Below, piece by piece: positions 48,750 through 56,031 of a DNA stretch of 64,000 nucleotides. Each line of letters begins with the position of its first letter. Position 1 is the first letter of the stretch. Below the pieces are notes generated by a model that saw only the letters and a program-made list of their open reading frames with translations, made no database searches and was not told the origin of the DNA. Made by a program: the position numbers and the translations under genes. This DNA is from JBBRYW01 sp038253945 (GTDB lineage Bacteria; Actinomycetota; Thermoleophilia; Gaiellales; Gaiellaceae), in the NCBI GenBank assembly GCA_038253945.1, contig JBBSGR010000002.1, positions 285,224-349,223 on the forward strand. Direction: 5' to 3'.

Positions 48750-49871
48750 GTGACCGACGCCGCGCTCGCTACCGTGGCGGGCGTGAGTCTTCTGGGGTTG
48801 CTCCACGCGGCATGTGCGGCAGTTTCTCTCTGCTCGGCGGCGCCTCTGCATGCTCCGGCGGTGAGCTTGCAGCCCTTCGTGACGGGACTCTCCTCGCCCC
48901 TCTACGTGACGGCTCCGCGGAACCAGCGGGACCGCATCTACGTCGTCGAGCAGGGTGGCCGAATCCGTGTGGTCGTGCAGGGCAAGCTGCGCGCCCAGCC
49001 CTTCCTCGACATCAGCGGTCTCGTCTCGAGCGGCAGCGAGCGGGGGCTCCTCTCGCTCGCTTTCCATCCGGCCTACGCGAAGAACCACCGGCTCTACGTC
49101 GACTACACCGACCGGCAGGGGGACACCCGCGTGGTCGAGTACCGCTCGTCCACCGCGTTCGACCGAGTGCTGCCCGCCACGGCGCGCGAGCTGCTCTTCG
49201 TCCACCAGCCGTACGCGAACCACAACGGCGGGCAGCTGCAGTTCGGACCCGACGGTCAGCTCTACGTGGGGATGGGCGACGGCGGCTCCGGCGGTGACCC
49301 TCAGAACAACGCCCAGAACCTCGGCAGCATGCTCGGCAAGCTCCTGCGCCTCAACGTAAATGCCAGCGGGGCTCACGCGCAAATCGCCGTGTACGGCCTC
49401 CGGAATCCGTGGCGCTTCTCATTCGACCGGAAGACGGGCGACCTCTACGTGGGCGATGTCGGACAGAACCAGTTCGAGGAGGTCGACTACGTCAAGCATG
49501 CCACCAAGGGCCTGCTCAACTTCGGCTGGCGCGTCTACGAGGGGGACTCGCGCTTCCGAGCCGATCAGGCGCCGACGCCGCAAGGCCGGCTCGTCTTTCC
49601 GATCGCCACCTACAGCCACGCGGAGGGCGCCTGCAGCGTGACGGGCGGTTACGTCTACCGCGGCACGTCGGTGCCTGCGATCCGCGGCCGGTACTTCTAC
49701 GGCGACTATTGCAACGGCCGCGTCTGGAGCCTGCACGTCTCCGGCGGTAAGGCGACAGGCAAGCGGCAGGAGCGCTTCAACGTCCCGGAGCTCTCGTCGT
49801 TCGGGGAGGACGCGCGCGGCGAGCTCTATGCGACCTCGCTCAACGGCACCGTCTACCGCTTCCGCAAGTAG
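48750..49871 (+). CDS. Exported quinoprotein glucose/sorbosone dehydrogenase-like protein
   Basis: A 373-residue six-bladed propeller of the GSDH family with an N-terminal signal ('VAGVSLLGLLHAACAAVSL'). Characteristic motifs: 'GLSSPLYVTAP', 'VVEQGGRIRVV', 'ERGLLSLAFHP', 'NHNGGQLQFGPDG', 'YGLRNPWRFSFD', 'VGDVGQNQFEEVD' and 'FYGDYCNGRVW'. Members oxidise sugars with PQQ; catalytic activity and substrate here are not established. Confidence 0.85.
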   Translation: MTDAALATVAGVSLLGLLHAACAAVSLCSAAPLHAPAVSLQPFVTGLSSPLYVTAPRNQRDRIYVVEQGGRIRVVVQGKLRAQPFLDISGLVSSGSERGLLSLAFHPAYAKNHRLYVDYTDRQGDTRVVEYRSSTAFDRVLPATARELLFVHQPYANHNGGQLQFGPDGQLYVGMGDGGSGGDPQNNAQNLGSMLGKLLRLNVNASGAHAQIAVYGLRNPWRFSFDRKTGDLYVGDVGQNQFEEVDYVKHATKGLLNFGWRVYEGDSRFRADQAPTPQGRLVFPIATYSHAEGACSVTGGYVYRGTSVPAIRGRYFYGDYCNGRVWSLHVSGGKATGKRQERFNVPELSSFGEDARGELYATSLNGTVYRFRK

Positions 49872-50102
49872 CTACCCGGTGCGCCGGCGCCGCACCTGCG
49901 GCCCGCTCTGTCCGAGCGCCGCGTAGGCGAGCGCCTGCAGCGAGTCGTTCAGCGAGCGAAGCTCGTGGGCGATCCGGGCAAGGCTCTCGGCCGAGTCGAG
50001 TCGCCGGTTCATCACGTGCATCTCGGCGGCCAGGCGATCGAGCCGCTCGAGCAGCGCGTCCAGCTGCCGGTCTGTGACGTCCTTGTGCTCCATCCCGACC
50101 AT
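49872..50102 (-). CDS. Small coiled-coil hypothetical protein
   Basis: A 76-residue (or 73 from ATG 50093) mainly helical protein with heptad-like 'DALLERLDRLAAEMHVMNRRL' split at 20 here ('LERLDRLAAEMHVM') and 'ARIAHELRSLNDSLQALAY', ending in Arg-rich sequence. Not recognised. It ends next to, and is convergent with, the quinoprotein gene and follows the HAD gene by one base. Confidence 0.5.
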   Translation of the reverse strand: MVGMEHKDVTDRQLDALLERLDRLAAEMHVMNRRLDSAESLARIAHELRSLNDSLQALAYAALGQSGPQVRRRRTG

Positions 50103-50103
50103 C

Positions 50104-50607
50104 TTAGGCGGCGAGGCGGGCGAGGTCGCCCGGTGTGCGGGCGACGACGGTGCCTGCACCCAGGCGCCGAAGCAGGCGCTCGAGCGCACCTGCGCCCGTC
50201 TCGAGAGCTGCGACGCGCCTGCTCGCTCCCAACTGAGCGAGCGCAACGCGCGCGAGCGGCTCCGGAGCGTCCGTGAAGACTCCGATGCGCACGCCCGAAA
50301 TTTGCAGGCGACGCAGCCCCGCGCTCGCAGCCGCGCGTGGCCTGAGGTAGACCGGCGCATGATCCTCGGCGAAGCGCTCGAGCGCCGTACGCCAGTCGCC
50401 AACACCTTGCTCGGCCCAGCGGTCGAGCTCGGCGGCTGCTTCGGCGCGGTTCTCGGGCAGCCCGTCGACCGCCAGCGGCGCGATCGAGTCGTAGCGCCGC
50501 GCGGCCTGCTCGAGCCAGTCGGCCCACAGCGTCCGCGTGTCGCCGAGGACCGCGTCGAGGTCGATGGCTACGGCGCGAGTCGTGCTCTCGTCCGTTCTCG
50601 CGCCGAT
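50104..50607 (-). CDS. HAD-like hydrolase fragment or gene with unusual start
   Basis: About 165 residues of HAD fold: motif I 'VAIDLDAVLGDTRTLW', motif II 'GVFTDAPEPL', and a degenerate 'AALETGAGALERLLRRLG' region followed by 'VVARTPGDL'. No ATG, GTG or TTG occurs between the HAD core and the region deep within the overlapping VanZ gene. ATC 50607 is given as a provisional start; the nearest ATG (50907) would add ~100 non-homologous residues. It may rely on translational coupling with VanZ, whose stop lies at 50568. Confidence 0.5.
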   Translation of the reverse strand: MGARTDESTTRAVAIDLDAVLGDTRTLWADWLEQAARRYDSIAPLAVDGLPENRAEAAAELDRWAEQGVGDWRTALERFAEDHAPVYLRPRAAASAGLRRLQISGVRIGVFTDAPEPLARVALAQLGASRRVAALETGAGALERLLRRLGAGTVVARTPGDLARLAA

Positions 50608-50933
50608 TTGAAGAGGACGATGCCGATGACGAGCCCGATCGCGTCGATGCCGACGTCGAGCGGCCGCCCTGCGCGGCCGGGCACGAAATGCTGGTGGATC
50701 TCGTCCGTTGCGGCGTAGGCGAGCCCGGCGAGGAGCGCCGGCAGCTCCCTGCTGACCGCTCGCAGCAGGAGAGCGCCGAGGACGGCGTACTCCGTGATGT
50801 GGGCGCCTTTGCGCAGGACAAGGTCCCACGTGCCGAGGCCCGTGGAGAGGCTGGGGATCGAGGACAGACCGAAGATCACGCTCGCCCACAGGAGGACGGG
50901 AAGCCACATCGAGACGCGCCGCGAAGTCAGCAT
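50568..50933 (-). CDS. VanZ-like family membrane protein
   Basis: A 121-residue protein with four hydrophobic helices. 'LPVLLWASVIFGLSSIPSL', 'KGAHITEYAVLGALLLRAV' and 'ATDEIHQHFVPGRAGRPLDVGID' (cores 'KGAHITEY' and 'DEIHQHFVPGR') are the conserved VanZ signature. Function beyond the vancomycin/teicoplanin context is unknown. Divergent from the cobalamin riboswitch operon. Confidence 0.85.
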   Translation of the reverse strand: MLTSRRVSMWLPVLLWASVIFGLSSIPSLSTGLGTWDLVLRKGAHITEYAVLGALLLRAVSRELPALLAGLAYAATDEIHQHFVPGRAGRPLDVGIDAIGLVIGIVLFKSARERTRARLAP

Positions 50934-50949
50934 CCTTCGATGATAGGCT

Positions 50950-51108
50950 CAGCGAAACGGGCGAGCGGAGAGGGAACCCGGTGCAAGTCCGGGACGGTCC
51001 CGCCGCTGTGAGGGGAGACGCTCACCGCCACCACGCCACTGGCCCTCGGGGCCGGGAAGGCGGCGGGGAGGGAGCCCCGAGTCAGAAGACCTGCCGTTCG
51101 CCTCCTTG
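50950..51108 (+). ncRNA. Cobalamin (adenosylcobalamin-type) riboswitch
   Basis: Conserved core elements occur in order: GAGGGAA-CCCGGTGCAAGTCCGGGACGG arms (as GGGAA, GGTGCAA, TCC), CCCGCCGCTGT, the B12 box GCCACTG at 51035-51041, CCGGGAAGG, and AGTCAGAAGACCTGCCG at 51080-51096. P1 can form between CGAAACGG (50953-50960) and GCCGTTCG (51093-51100). It precedes the DUF4430/ECF operon on the same strand and marks it as vitamin B12-responsive. Confidence 0.95.
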
Positions 51109-51131
51109 ACCGAACCCCTCGCGGAAGGAGG
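51101..51131 (+). promoter_or_regulatory. SD-sequestering hairpin of the riboswitch expression platform
   Basis: CCTCCTT (51101-51107), directly after the P1 strand, is fully complementary to AAGGAGG (51125-51131), the Shine-Dalgarno sequence of the first operon gene (GTG 51136). Pairing would block ribosome entry, so B12 binding probably controls translation rather than termination. No T-run terminator is seen. Confidence 0.75.
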
Positions 51132-51135
51132 ATTC

Positions 51136-51747
51136 GTGCCCAAGCGCTCCCTCGCTCTCCTGATCTCCCTCGCCTGTGCGGCCGTCGCCGTGCCGGGAGC
51201 CCTCGCTGTACGCGTGCACGTGCGCGTCGAAGGCAAGACCCAGACGATCTACGGTGCAACCGAGCCTCGACTCGAGACCACCGCGTCGGCGCTCGACGCG
51301 CTCGAGACGGCGAGCGCGGCCGGTGAGTTCTTCTACCATGTGACCTCGACGAGCTTCGGCCCCTACGTCGACCAGGTCGGCCGCTACAAAGCGGGCGGCG
51401 AGAGTGGCTGGGTCTACAAGGTGAATGGCAAGGATCCAGGGGTCGGCGCGGACAAGGTCGAACTGAAAGACGGCGACCGCGTGCTCTTCTACTGGGCTCA
51501 GTTCGGGATCGCCCCTGGTGGGCCGCCGACACTGGCGCTCTCGCGCGCCCCTCGGGGTTGTTACAGGGTGGTCGAGCAGGACGATAACGGCAACACGACG
51601 GCGGCGAAGGGCGCCGTCCTCCACGTCGACGGCCGGGCCGTCAAGACCCGGGGGACGACACCGGCTGCGGTCGGCTGCCCGGGACGCCACCGCGGCCTCG
51701 TGCGGGCGACGCTCGCCGGAGCAATTCGCTCGAACGCGCTGCAGTGA
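51136..51747 (+). CDS. Exported DUF4430 (transcobalamin beta-domain-like) protein 1
   Basis: A 203-residue protein with a signal peptide at residues 1-24 ('LALLISLACAAVAVPGALA'). The DUF4430 domain spans about 27-122, with the family motif 'GWVYKVNGKDPG' at 91-102 and 'GDRVLFYW' at 113-120. The C-terminal ~80 residues form a separate Thr/Gly-rich beta region. GTG 51136 is chosen because GGAAGGAGG lies five bases upstream and it is the element masked by the riboswitch hairpin. Probably an extracellular corrinoid-binding component of the downstream ECF transporter. Confidence 0.85.
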   Translation: MPKRSLALLISLACAAVAVPGALAVRVHVRVEGKTQTIYGATEPRLETTASALDALETASAAGEFFYHVTSTSFGPYVDQVGRYKAGGESGWVYKVNGKDPGVGADKVELKDGDRVLFYWAQFGIAPGGPPTLALSRAPRGCYRVVEQDDNGNTTAAKGAVLHVDGRAVKTRGTTPAAVGCPGRHRGLVRATLAGAIRSNALQ

Positions 51748-52436
51748 GGCTGCCTGCGGCGATGGCGCTCCTCGTCGCCACGCTCTCGCTGACGGGCTGC
51801 GGCGCCAAGGAAGGAGGGAAGGCGACGCTCTGGGTGACCCGGGATCGAGGCGGGCAGGTGCTTCTCGTCCGAAGCGTTCCCGCCGGACTGACCGCGATGC
51901 AGGCGCTCGACCGCGTGGCGGAGATCAAGACGAGCTACGGCGGCCGGTACGTGCAGTCGCTCGAGGGCGTGTCGGGCTCGGCGACATCGCAGCGCGACTG
52001 GTTCTACTTCGTCAACGGCGTCGAGGCCGACCGCGGCGCAGCCGAGTATCGCCTGCATCCCGGTGACGTCGAATGGTGGGACTACCGCGCCTGGCTTCGA
52101 GAGCCGCACGTCCCCGTCGTCGTCGGGGCCTTTCCCGAGCCCTTCCTCCACGGCTACGCCGGCAAGCACCGCTCGACGGCGGTTCGCTATCGGCCGGCCG
52201 CGGCGCGGCATGCGGCCGAGCGCATCGGCCGGCTGGTCGGCGCCGTCTCGGTCCGCCCGGCGGGGCGCTCCGTTGCCGCTGGCTCCAACACGTTCGAGAT
52301 CGTCCCTGGCCGGCGCACCTTCCGCGCGTGGGGGGAGGCGCGCGGCCCCTGGCACTTCGAGATCGGCGCAGCCGGCGCGCGCCGGCTGGCCGCGAACCCA
52401 GGGCTCGCGCGGTACCGTTTCCGGGGGCTGCGGTGA
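51744..52436 (+). CDS. DUF4430 lipoprotein 2
   Basis: A 230-residue lipoprotein: lipobox 'LSLTGCGAK' with Cys19. The DUF4430 domain runs about 26-115 with 'DWFYFVNGVEADRG' (85-98) and 'GDVEWWDYRAW' (107-117). A second domain of ~110 residues begins 'VVVGAFPEPFLHGY' and may also be ligand-binding. GTG start overlaps the previous stop by 4 bases. Anchored to the outer face of the membrane, it is well placed to hand corrinoid to EcfS. Confidence 0.85.
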   Translation: MRLPAAMALLVATLSLTGCGAKEGGKATLWVTRDRGGQVLLVRSVPAGLTAMQALDRVAEIKTSYGGRYVQSLEGVSGSATSQRDWFYFVNGVEADRGAAEYRLHPGDVEWWDYRAWLREPHVPVVVGAFPEPFLHGYAGKHRSTAVRYRPAAARHAAERIGRLVGAVSVRPAGRSVAAGSNTFEIVPGRRTFRAWGEARGPWHFEIGAAGARRLAANPGLARYRFRGLR

Positions 52437-53131
52437 GCCCGGGCCCGGCCACCGCGCTGCTTGCCGGCCTCGCCGCCGTCGCGCTCCTGGCCGACCGGCC
52501 CGCGGCGGTCGGCGCCGTCGCGGCCGTCTTGCTCGCGGTCGTCCTGCGGGCGCCGCGCCGCCGGGCACTCGTGTACCTCTCGGGGACGGCCTTCTCGGCG
52601 CTCTCCGTGCTCGTCATCTCGCCGCTCGCGCAGACTCGTGGCTCACATCTGATCTGGAGCGGTCCGATCGTCCCCGTGTTGGGATCGCTCGACGTCACCC
52701 GCGAGGAGCTCGGGCTGGCCGCGCTCTACGCTCTTCGCTTTACCGCACTCGGGCTCGCCGGTGCTGTCTACGCGCTCGCGCTCGACCATGACAGACTCGT
52801 TCAGAGCGCTGGTTGGGCTCGCCGATCCGTCCTGGCCGTCGCGCTCGCGACCCGCCTTCTGCCGACGCTCGAGCGGGACGCCGCCGGCTATGTCGAGGCG
52901 CTCCGGGGTCGCGGCCTCGAGGTGCGCGGCCTGCGCGGGCGGGCGCGCCTCGTCTCGCCGCTCATGGCCGGCTCCCTGGAGCGGGGGCTGAACCTGGCCG
53001 AGGCGATGGAGGCTCGGGGCTTCGGCCGGCCCGGTCGGACGCGCCTGCCTGCGCCGGGCTGGAGCCGCCTCGACCGCGCCGCGCTCGTCCTGGCGCCGCT
53101 GCTCGCCGTCTCGGGGGTCGCGTGGCTCTAG
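52433..53131 (+). CDS. ecfT: ECF transporter T component (EcfT)
   Basis: A 232-residue membrane protein with about five helices. The cytosolic coupling helices carry the two Arg-Gly motifs: 'EALRGRGLEVRG' near residue 160 and 'EAMEARGFG' near 195, which bind the ATPases. 'LATRLLPTLERDAAGY' is also typical. GTG start overlaps the lipoprotein gene by 4 bases. Forms the scaffold of the energy-coupling module. Confidence 0.9.
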   Translation: MSPGPATALLAGLAAVALLADRPAAVGAVAAVLLAVVLRAPRRRALVYLSGTAFSALSVLVISPLAQTRGSHLIWSGPIVPVLGSLDVTREELGLAALYALRFTALGLAGAVYALALDHDRLVQSAGWARRSVLAVALATRLLPTLERDAAGYVEALRGRGLEVRGLRGRARLVSPLMAGSLERGLNLAEAMEARGFGRPGRTRLPAPGWSRLDRAALVLAPLLAVSGVAWL

Positions 53132-54486
53132 CCCGCGCCGACCACGTCACGTTCTCGTATCCCGGGCAGGCGCTCCCGGCTCTCGCTGATGCATCTCTGA
53201 CGCTCGAGCCAGGGGAGATCGTCGCCGTCTTCGGGCCTTCCGGCTCGGGCAAGTCGACCCTTCTGCGCATTTTCGCCGGGCTCGTGCCGCATTTCCACGG
53301 CGGCGGTTTCGCCGGACGGGTCGAGGTGGGCGGGCTCGATACGAGACTCGTGCGGCCGGCCGACCTGGCGGGAACCGTCGCGATGGTCTTCCAGGACCCG
53401 GAGGATCAGGTGATCATGGACGGCGTCGAGAACGAGGTCGCCTTCGGCCTCGAGAACCTCGGGACGCCACCGGCGCAGATCCGCGCGAGGGTCGCGTCGG
53501 CGCTCGGCGACGTCGGCGCCGGGCTCCTTGGCGCGAGGAGCGTGACCCACCTCTCGAGCGGCCAGTTGCAACGCGTCTGCCTTGCAGCCGCGCACGCGTT
53601 GGAGCCGCGCCTGCTCCTGCTCGACGAGCCCACGTCCCAGCTCGACCCCGGGGCCGCCGACCGCCTGATCGAGCTCGCGGCCCGGCTGGCCCGGGACCGC
53701 GGCCTGGCCGTTCTCATCTCCGAGCAGCGACCGGCGCGACCGCTCGAGGTAGCCGACCGTGTCCTCTTTCTCGAGGGCGGGCGGATCGTCCTCGACGCGT
53801 GGCGCGACGACGCCCTGCGCTGGCTCGCCCGGAACCGGCCGGCCTACGTCGAGGAGGCGCCCGGGCCGCTCGCCGCCTCGACCTCGGGCGCGCCGCTCTG
53901 CCGGCTCGAGAACGTCTCGTTCCGCTACGGCGGCGACCCACTCGTGCTGGACGGCGCGAGTCTCGAGCTCGGTCGCGGCGAGATCGTGGCCCTGACCGGC
54001 CCGAACGGGAGCGGCAAGACGACACTCGCGAAGATAGCCGCCGGTCTGCTCGAGGCGCAGTCGGGTCGTGTCGCGCGCCAGGGCCGTGCCGCCTATCTCT
54101 CGCAGGATCCGGGGCGCTACCTCGTCCGCGAGCGGGCTGACGCGGAGGTCGCGCTCGGCGTACGCGGTGACGTCGGCCGTGCCCGCCGTGCGCTCGCGCG
54201 CGTGGGGCTGGCGGGCTTCGAGGCGCGGCATCCCCGTGACCTGTCGAGCGGCGAGCGGGAGCGGCTCGCGCTTGCCGCGGTGATCGTCACCGAGCCGGAC
54301 GTGCTGATCCTCGACGAGCCGACCCGAGGCATGGATCCAGACCGCAAGCGCGAGCTGGCGCGCCTTCTGCGTGAGGATGCCGGCGGCCGCACCACGCTCG
54401 TCGTCACGCACGATCTGCCGTTCGCGGCATCTATCTCCGACCGCCGGGTCTCGCTGGGTGCGACGCGGGAGCTCGCCCTTGCCTAG
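53122..54486 (+). CDS. ecfA: ECF transporter ATPase, fused EcfA-EcfA'
   Basis: A 454-residue tandem ABC ATPase. First half: Walker A 'GPSGSGKST', Q-loop 'VFQDPEDQVI', signature 'LSSGQLQR', Walker B 'LLLLDEPTSQLDPG'. Second half: 'GPNGSGKTT', 'LSQDPGRYL', 'LSSGERERLAL', 'VLILDEPTRGMDPD' and switch His in 'VTHDLPFA'. Both sites look catalytically complete except that the first half has 'ISEQRPAR' in place of the switch His motif. GTG start within the end of ecfT. Confidence 0.93.
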   Translation: MALARADHVTFSYPGQALPALADASLTLEPGEIVAVFGPSGSGKSTLLRIFAGLVPHFHGGGFAGRVEVGGLDTRLVRPADLAGTVAMVFQDPEDQVIMDGVENEVAFGLENLGTPPAQIRARVASALGDVGAGLLGARSVTHLSSGQLQRVCLAAAHALEPRLLLLDEPTSQLDPGAADRLIELAARLARDRGLAVLISEQRPARPLEVADRVLFLEGGRIVLDAWRDDALRWLARNRPAYVEEAPGPLAASTSGAPLCRLENVSFRYGGDPLVLDGASLELGRGEIVALTGPNGSGKTTLAKIAAGLLEAQSGRVARQGRAAYLSQDPGRYLVRERADAEVALGVRGDVGRARRALARVGLAGFEARHPRDLSSGERERLALAAVIVTEPDVLILDEPTRGMDPDRKRELARLLREDAGGRTTLVVTHDLPFAASISDRRVSLGATRELALA

Positions 54487-55153
54487 ATGGATCGCGCTCG
54501 GCGCGCCCGCGGCCATCGCCGCATGCGCGCTCTGGCTGGCCGAGCGTCCGGCCGACTCGTCGCTCGCGCTGCTCGTCGTCGCAGGCGCGCTCCTGCTGGC
54601 CGGCGCCGCGTGGTTCGAGACCGGCCCGGACTCCGCGAAGGAGCTGGCGGGAATCGCGACGCTGGCGGCGGTGGCGGCCGGCGGGCGCGTTCTCTTCGCC
54701 GGCATCCCGGGCGTCCAGCCGCTCACCGTGATCGCGGTGGCCGCGGGCGTGGGGCTGGGCGTTCGCGCAGGCTTCTCGGTCGGCGCCGTGGCGGCCTTCG
54801 TCTCCAACCTCTTCCTCCCCGAAGGGCCGTGGACGCTCTGGCAGATGCTGCTGTGGGGCGGGTGCGGAGTGATCGGCGCGCTCGCGGCGCCCCTGCTCCG
54901 GCGCCGGATCCCGTTCGCGCTCCTTTGTTGCGCCCTCGGCCTCGCTTTCAGCGCCCTCATGGATGTTTGGGAGTGGTGGGCGTTCTATCCGCACACGTGG
55001 CAGGCGTTCGTCGCGCGCCACGCCGCGGGCTTTGCCTTCGACGTCGCACACGGAGTCGGCAACCTGGTGATCGCGCTCGTGGCCGGCCCGGAGCTACGGC
55101 GGCTGCTCGAGCGATACGGCCGGCGGGTTCACACCGAGGTCGTATGGGCCTGA
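54479..55153 (+). CDS. ECF transporter S component (substrate-binding), probable corrinoid
   Basis: A 224-residue protein with about six membrane helices and the S-component motif region 'VGAVAAFVSNLFLPEGPW' followed by 'TLWQMLLWGGCGVIGAL'. TTG 54479 is the proposed start, overlapping ecfA by 8 bases. The family includes S components of unassigned specificity; the cobalamin riboswitch and DUF4430 neighbours argue for vitamin B12 or another corrinoid. Confidence 0.85.
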   Translation: MPRWIALGAPAAIAACALWLAERPADSSLALLVVAGALLLAGAAWFETGPDSAKELAGIATLAAVAAGGRVLFAGIPGVQPLTVIAVAAGVGLGVRAGFSVGAVAAFVSNLFLPEGPWTLWQMLLWGGCGVIGALAAPLLRRRIPFALLCCALGLAFSALMDVWEWWAFYPHTWQAFVARHAAGFAFDVAHGVGNLVIALVAGPELRRLLERYGRRVHTEVVWA

Positions 55154-56031
55154 AGCTCCTCGCCACCGTCGCAGCCGCCGCGCTCGTCGGCGCGCCCGCA
55201 GTCGATCGGCCGGCCGGGTACCTCGCCGGTCACCAGGCGCCTGACGGCGGGTTCGTGGAGCAGGGGGGGCGCTCGGACCCGGCTCTGACTGCCTGGGCCG
55301 TGCTCGGGCTCGACGCGGCCGGCCATCTCTCCGGTCCGGCGGGAGCGGCAGCCGCCGGGTACCTGGTCGGGCAGCCGTCGCCGCAGCCGACGGATCTCGC
55401 TCTTCGAATATTGGCTCTCCGGTCGCTCGACCAACCCGTCTCGGGCCTCGTCGAGCGGCTGGTGAGGCTCCGCCGGCCCGACGGGCGCGTCGGGCCGCTG
55501 GTCAACTCGACGATCTGGGCCGTGCTCGCGCTGCGTTCGGCACGAACGCCCCCGGGGGCGAAGGCCGTCGCCTACCTGCTCCGGCAGCAGAGCCGGAGCG
55601 GCGGCTGGTCGTGGGCGCCGGGTGGCGCGCCCGACTCGAACGACACCGCGGCCGCGATCGAGGCGCTGCGCTCGACAAGCGTGTCGGGCCGTCCGATCGT
55701 CCGGGGAATTGCGTACCTACGGGGCCTGGAGAACCGAGACGGCGGCTTTCCACTGGCGCGCGGCCGGCCGTCCGACAGCCAGTCCACGGCCTGGGCCGTC
55801 CAGGCGTTCTTCGCTGCCGGGAGGAAGCCACCGGGCGGAGCGTTCCGCTTTCTGGCACGCATGCTGCGTCCGGACGGCAGCTACCGCTACTCGACGCGAT
55901 ATGTGACAACGCCCGTGTGGGTCACGGCCCAGGTGCTGCCCGCGCTGGCGGGGAAGGCGTTCCCGCTTCGCCGACCGGCCGTCTCCAGTCCTCGCGCACG
56001 AAGCGGAGCTCGTAGCCGAGCCGCTGGTTGA
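55144..56031 (+). CDS. Exported alpha/alpha-toroid (prenyltransferase/squalene-oxidase repeat) protein, transcobalamin alpha-domain-like
   Basis: A 295-residue protein with a signal-like N-terminus ('LLATVAAAALVGAPAV'). QW-like repeats of an alpha/alpha barrel recur about every 45 residues: 'HQAPDGGFVE', 'RRPDGRVGP', 'QQSRSGGWSW', 'ENRDGGFPLA' and 'LRPDGSYRYS', each followed by an Ala-rich helix such as 'DTAAAIEALRS'. The alpha domain of animal transcobalamin and intrinsic factor has this fold. Here it is the last gene of a B12-riboswitch operon that also encodes two DUF4430 proteins. The last ~35 residues overlap the convergent GNAT gene. Confidence 0.8.
   Translation: MGLKLLATVAAAALVGAPAVDRPAGYLAGHQAPDGGFVEQGGRSDPALTAWAVLGLDAAGHLSGPAGAAAAGYLVGQPSPQPTDLALRILALRSLDQPVSGLVERLVRLRRPDGRVGPLVNSTIWAVLALRSARTPPGAKAVAYLLRQQSRSGGWSWAPGGAPDSNDTAAAIEALRSTSVSGRPIVRGIAYLRGLENRDGGFPLARGRPSDSQSTAWAVQAFFAAGRKPPGGAFRFLARMLRPDGSYRYSTRYVTTPVWVTAQVLPALAGKAFPLRRPAVSSPRARSGARSRAAG

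Noticed and set aside
54487..55143. N-terminal extension of the alpha/alpha-toroid protein
   Set aside because: The frame is open because of high GC but overlaps ecfS entirely and is Arg-rich without a fold; ATG 55144 gives a proper signal sequence.
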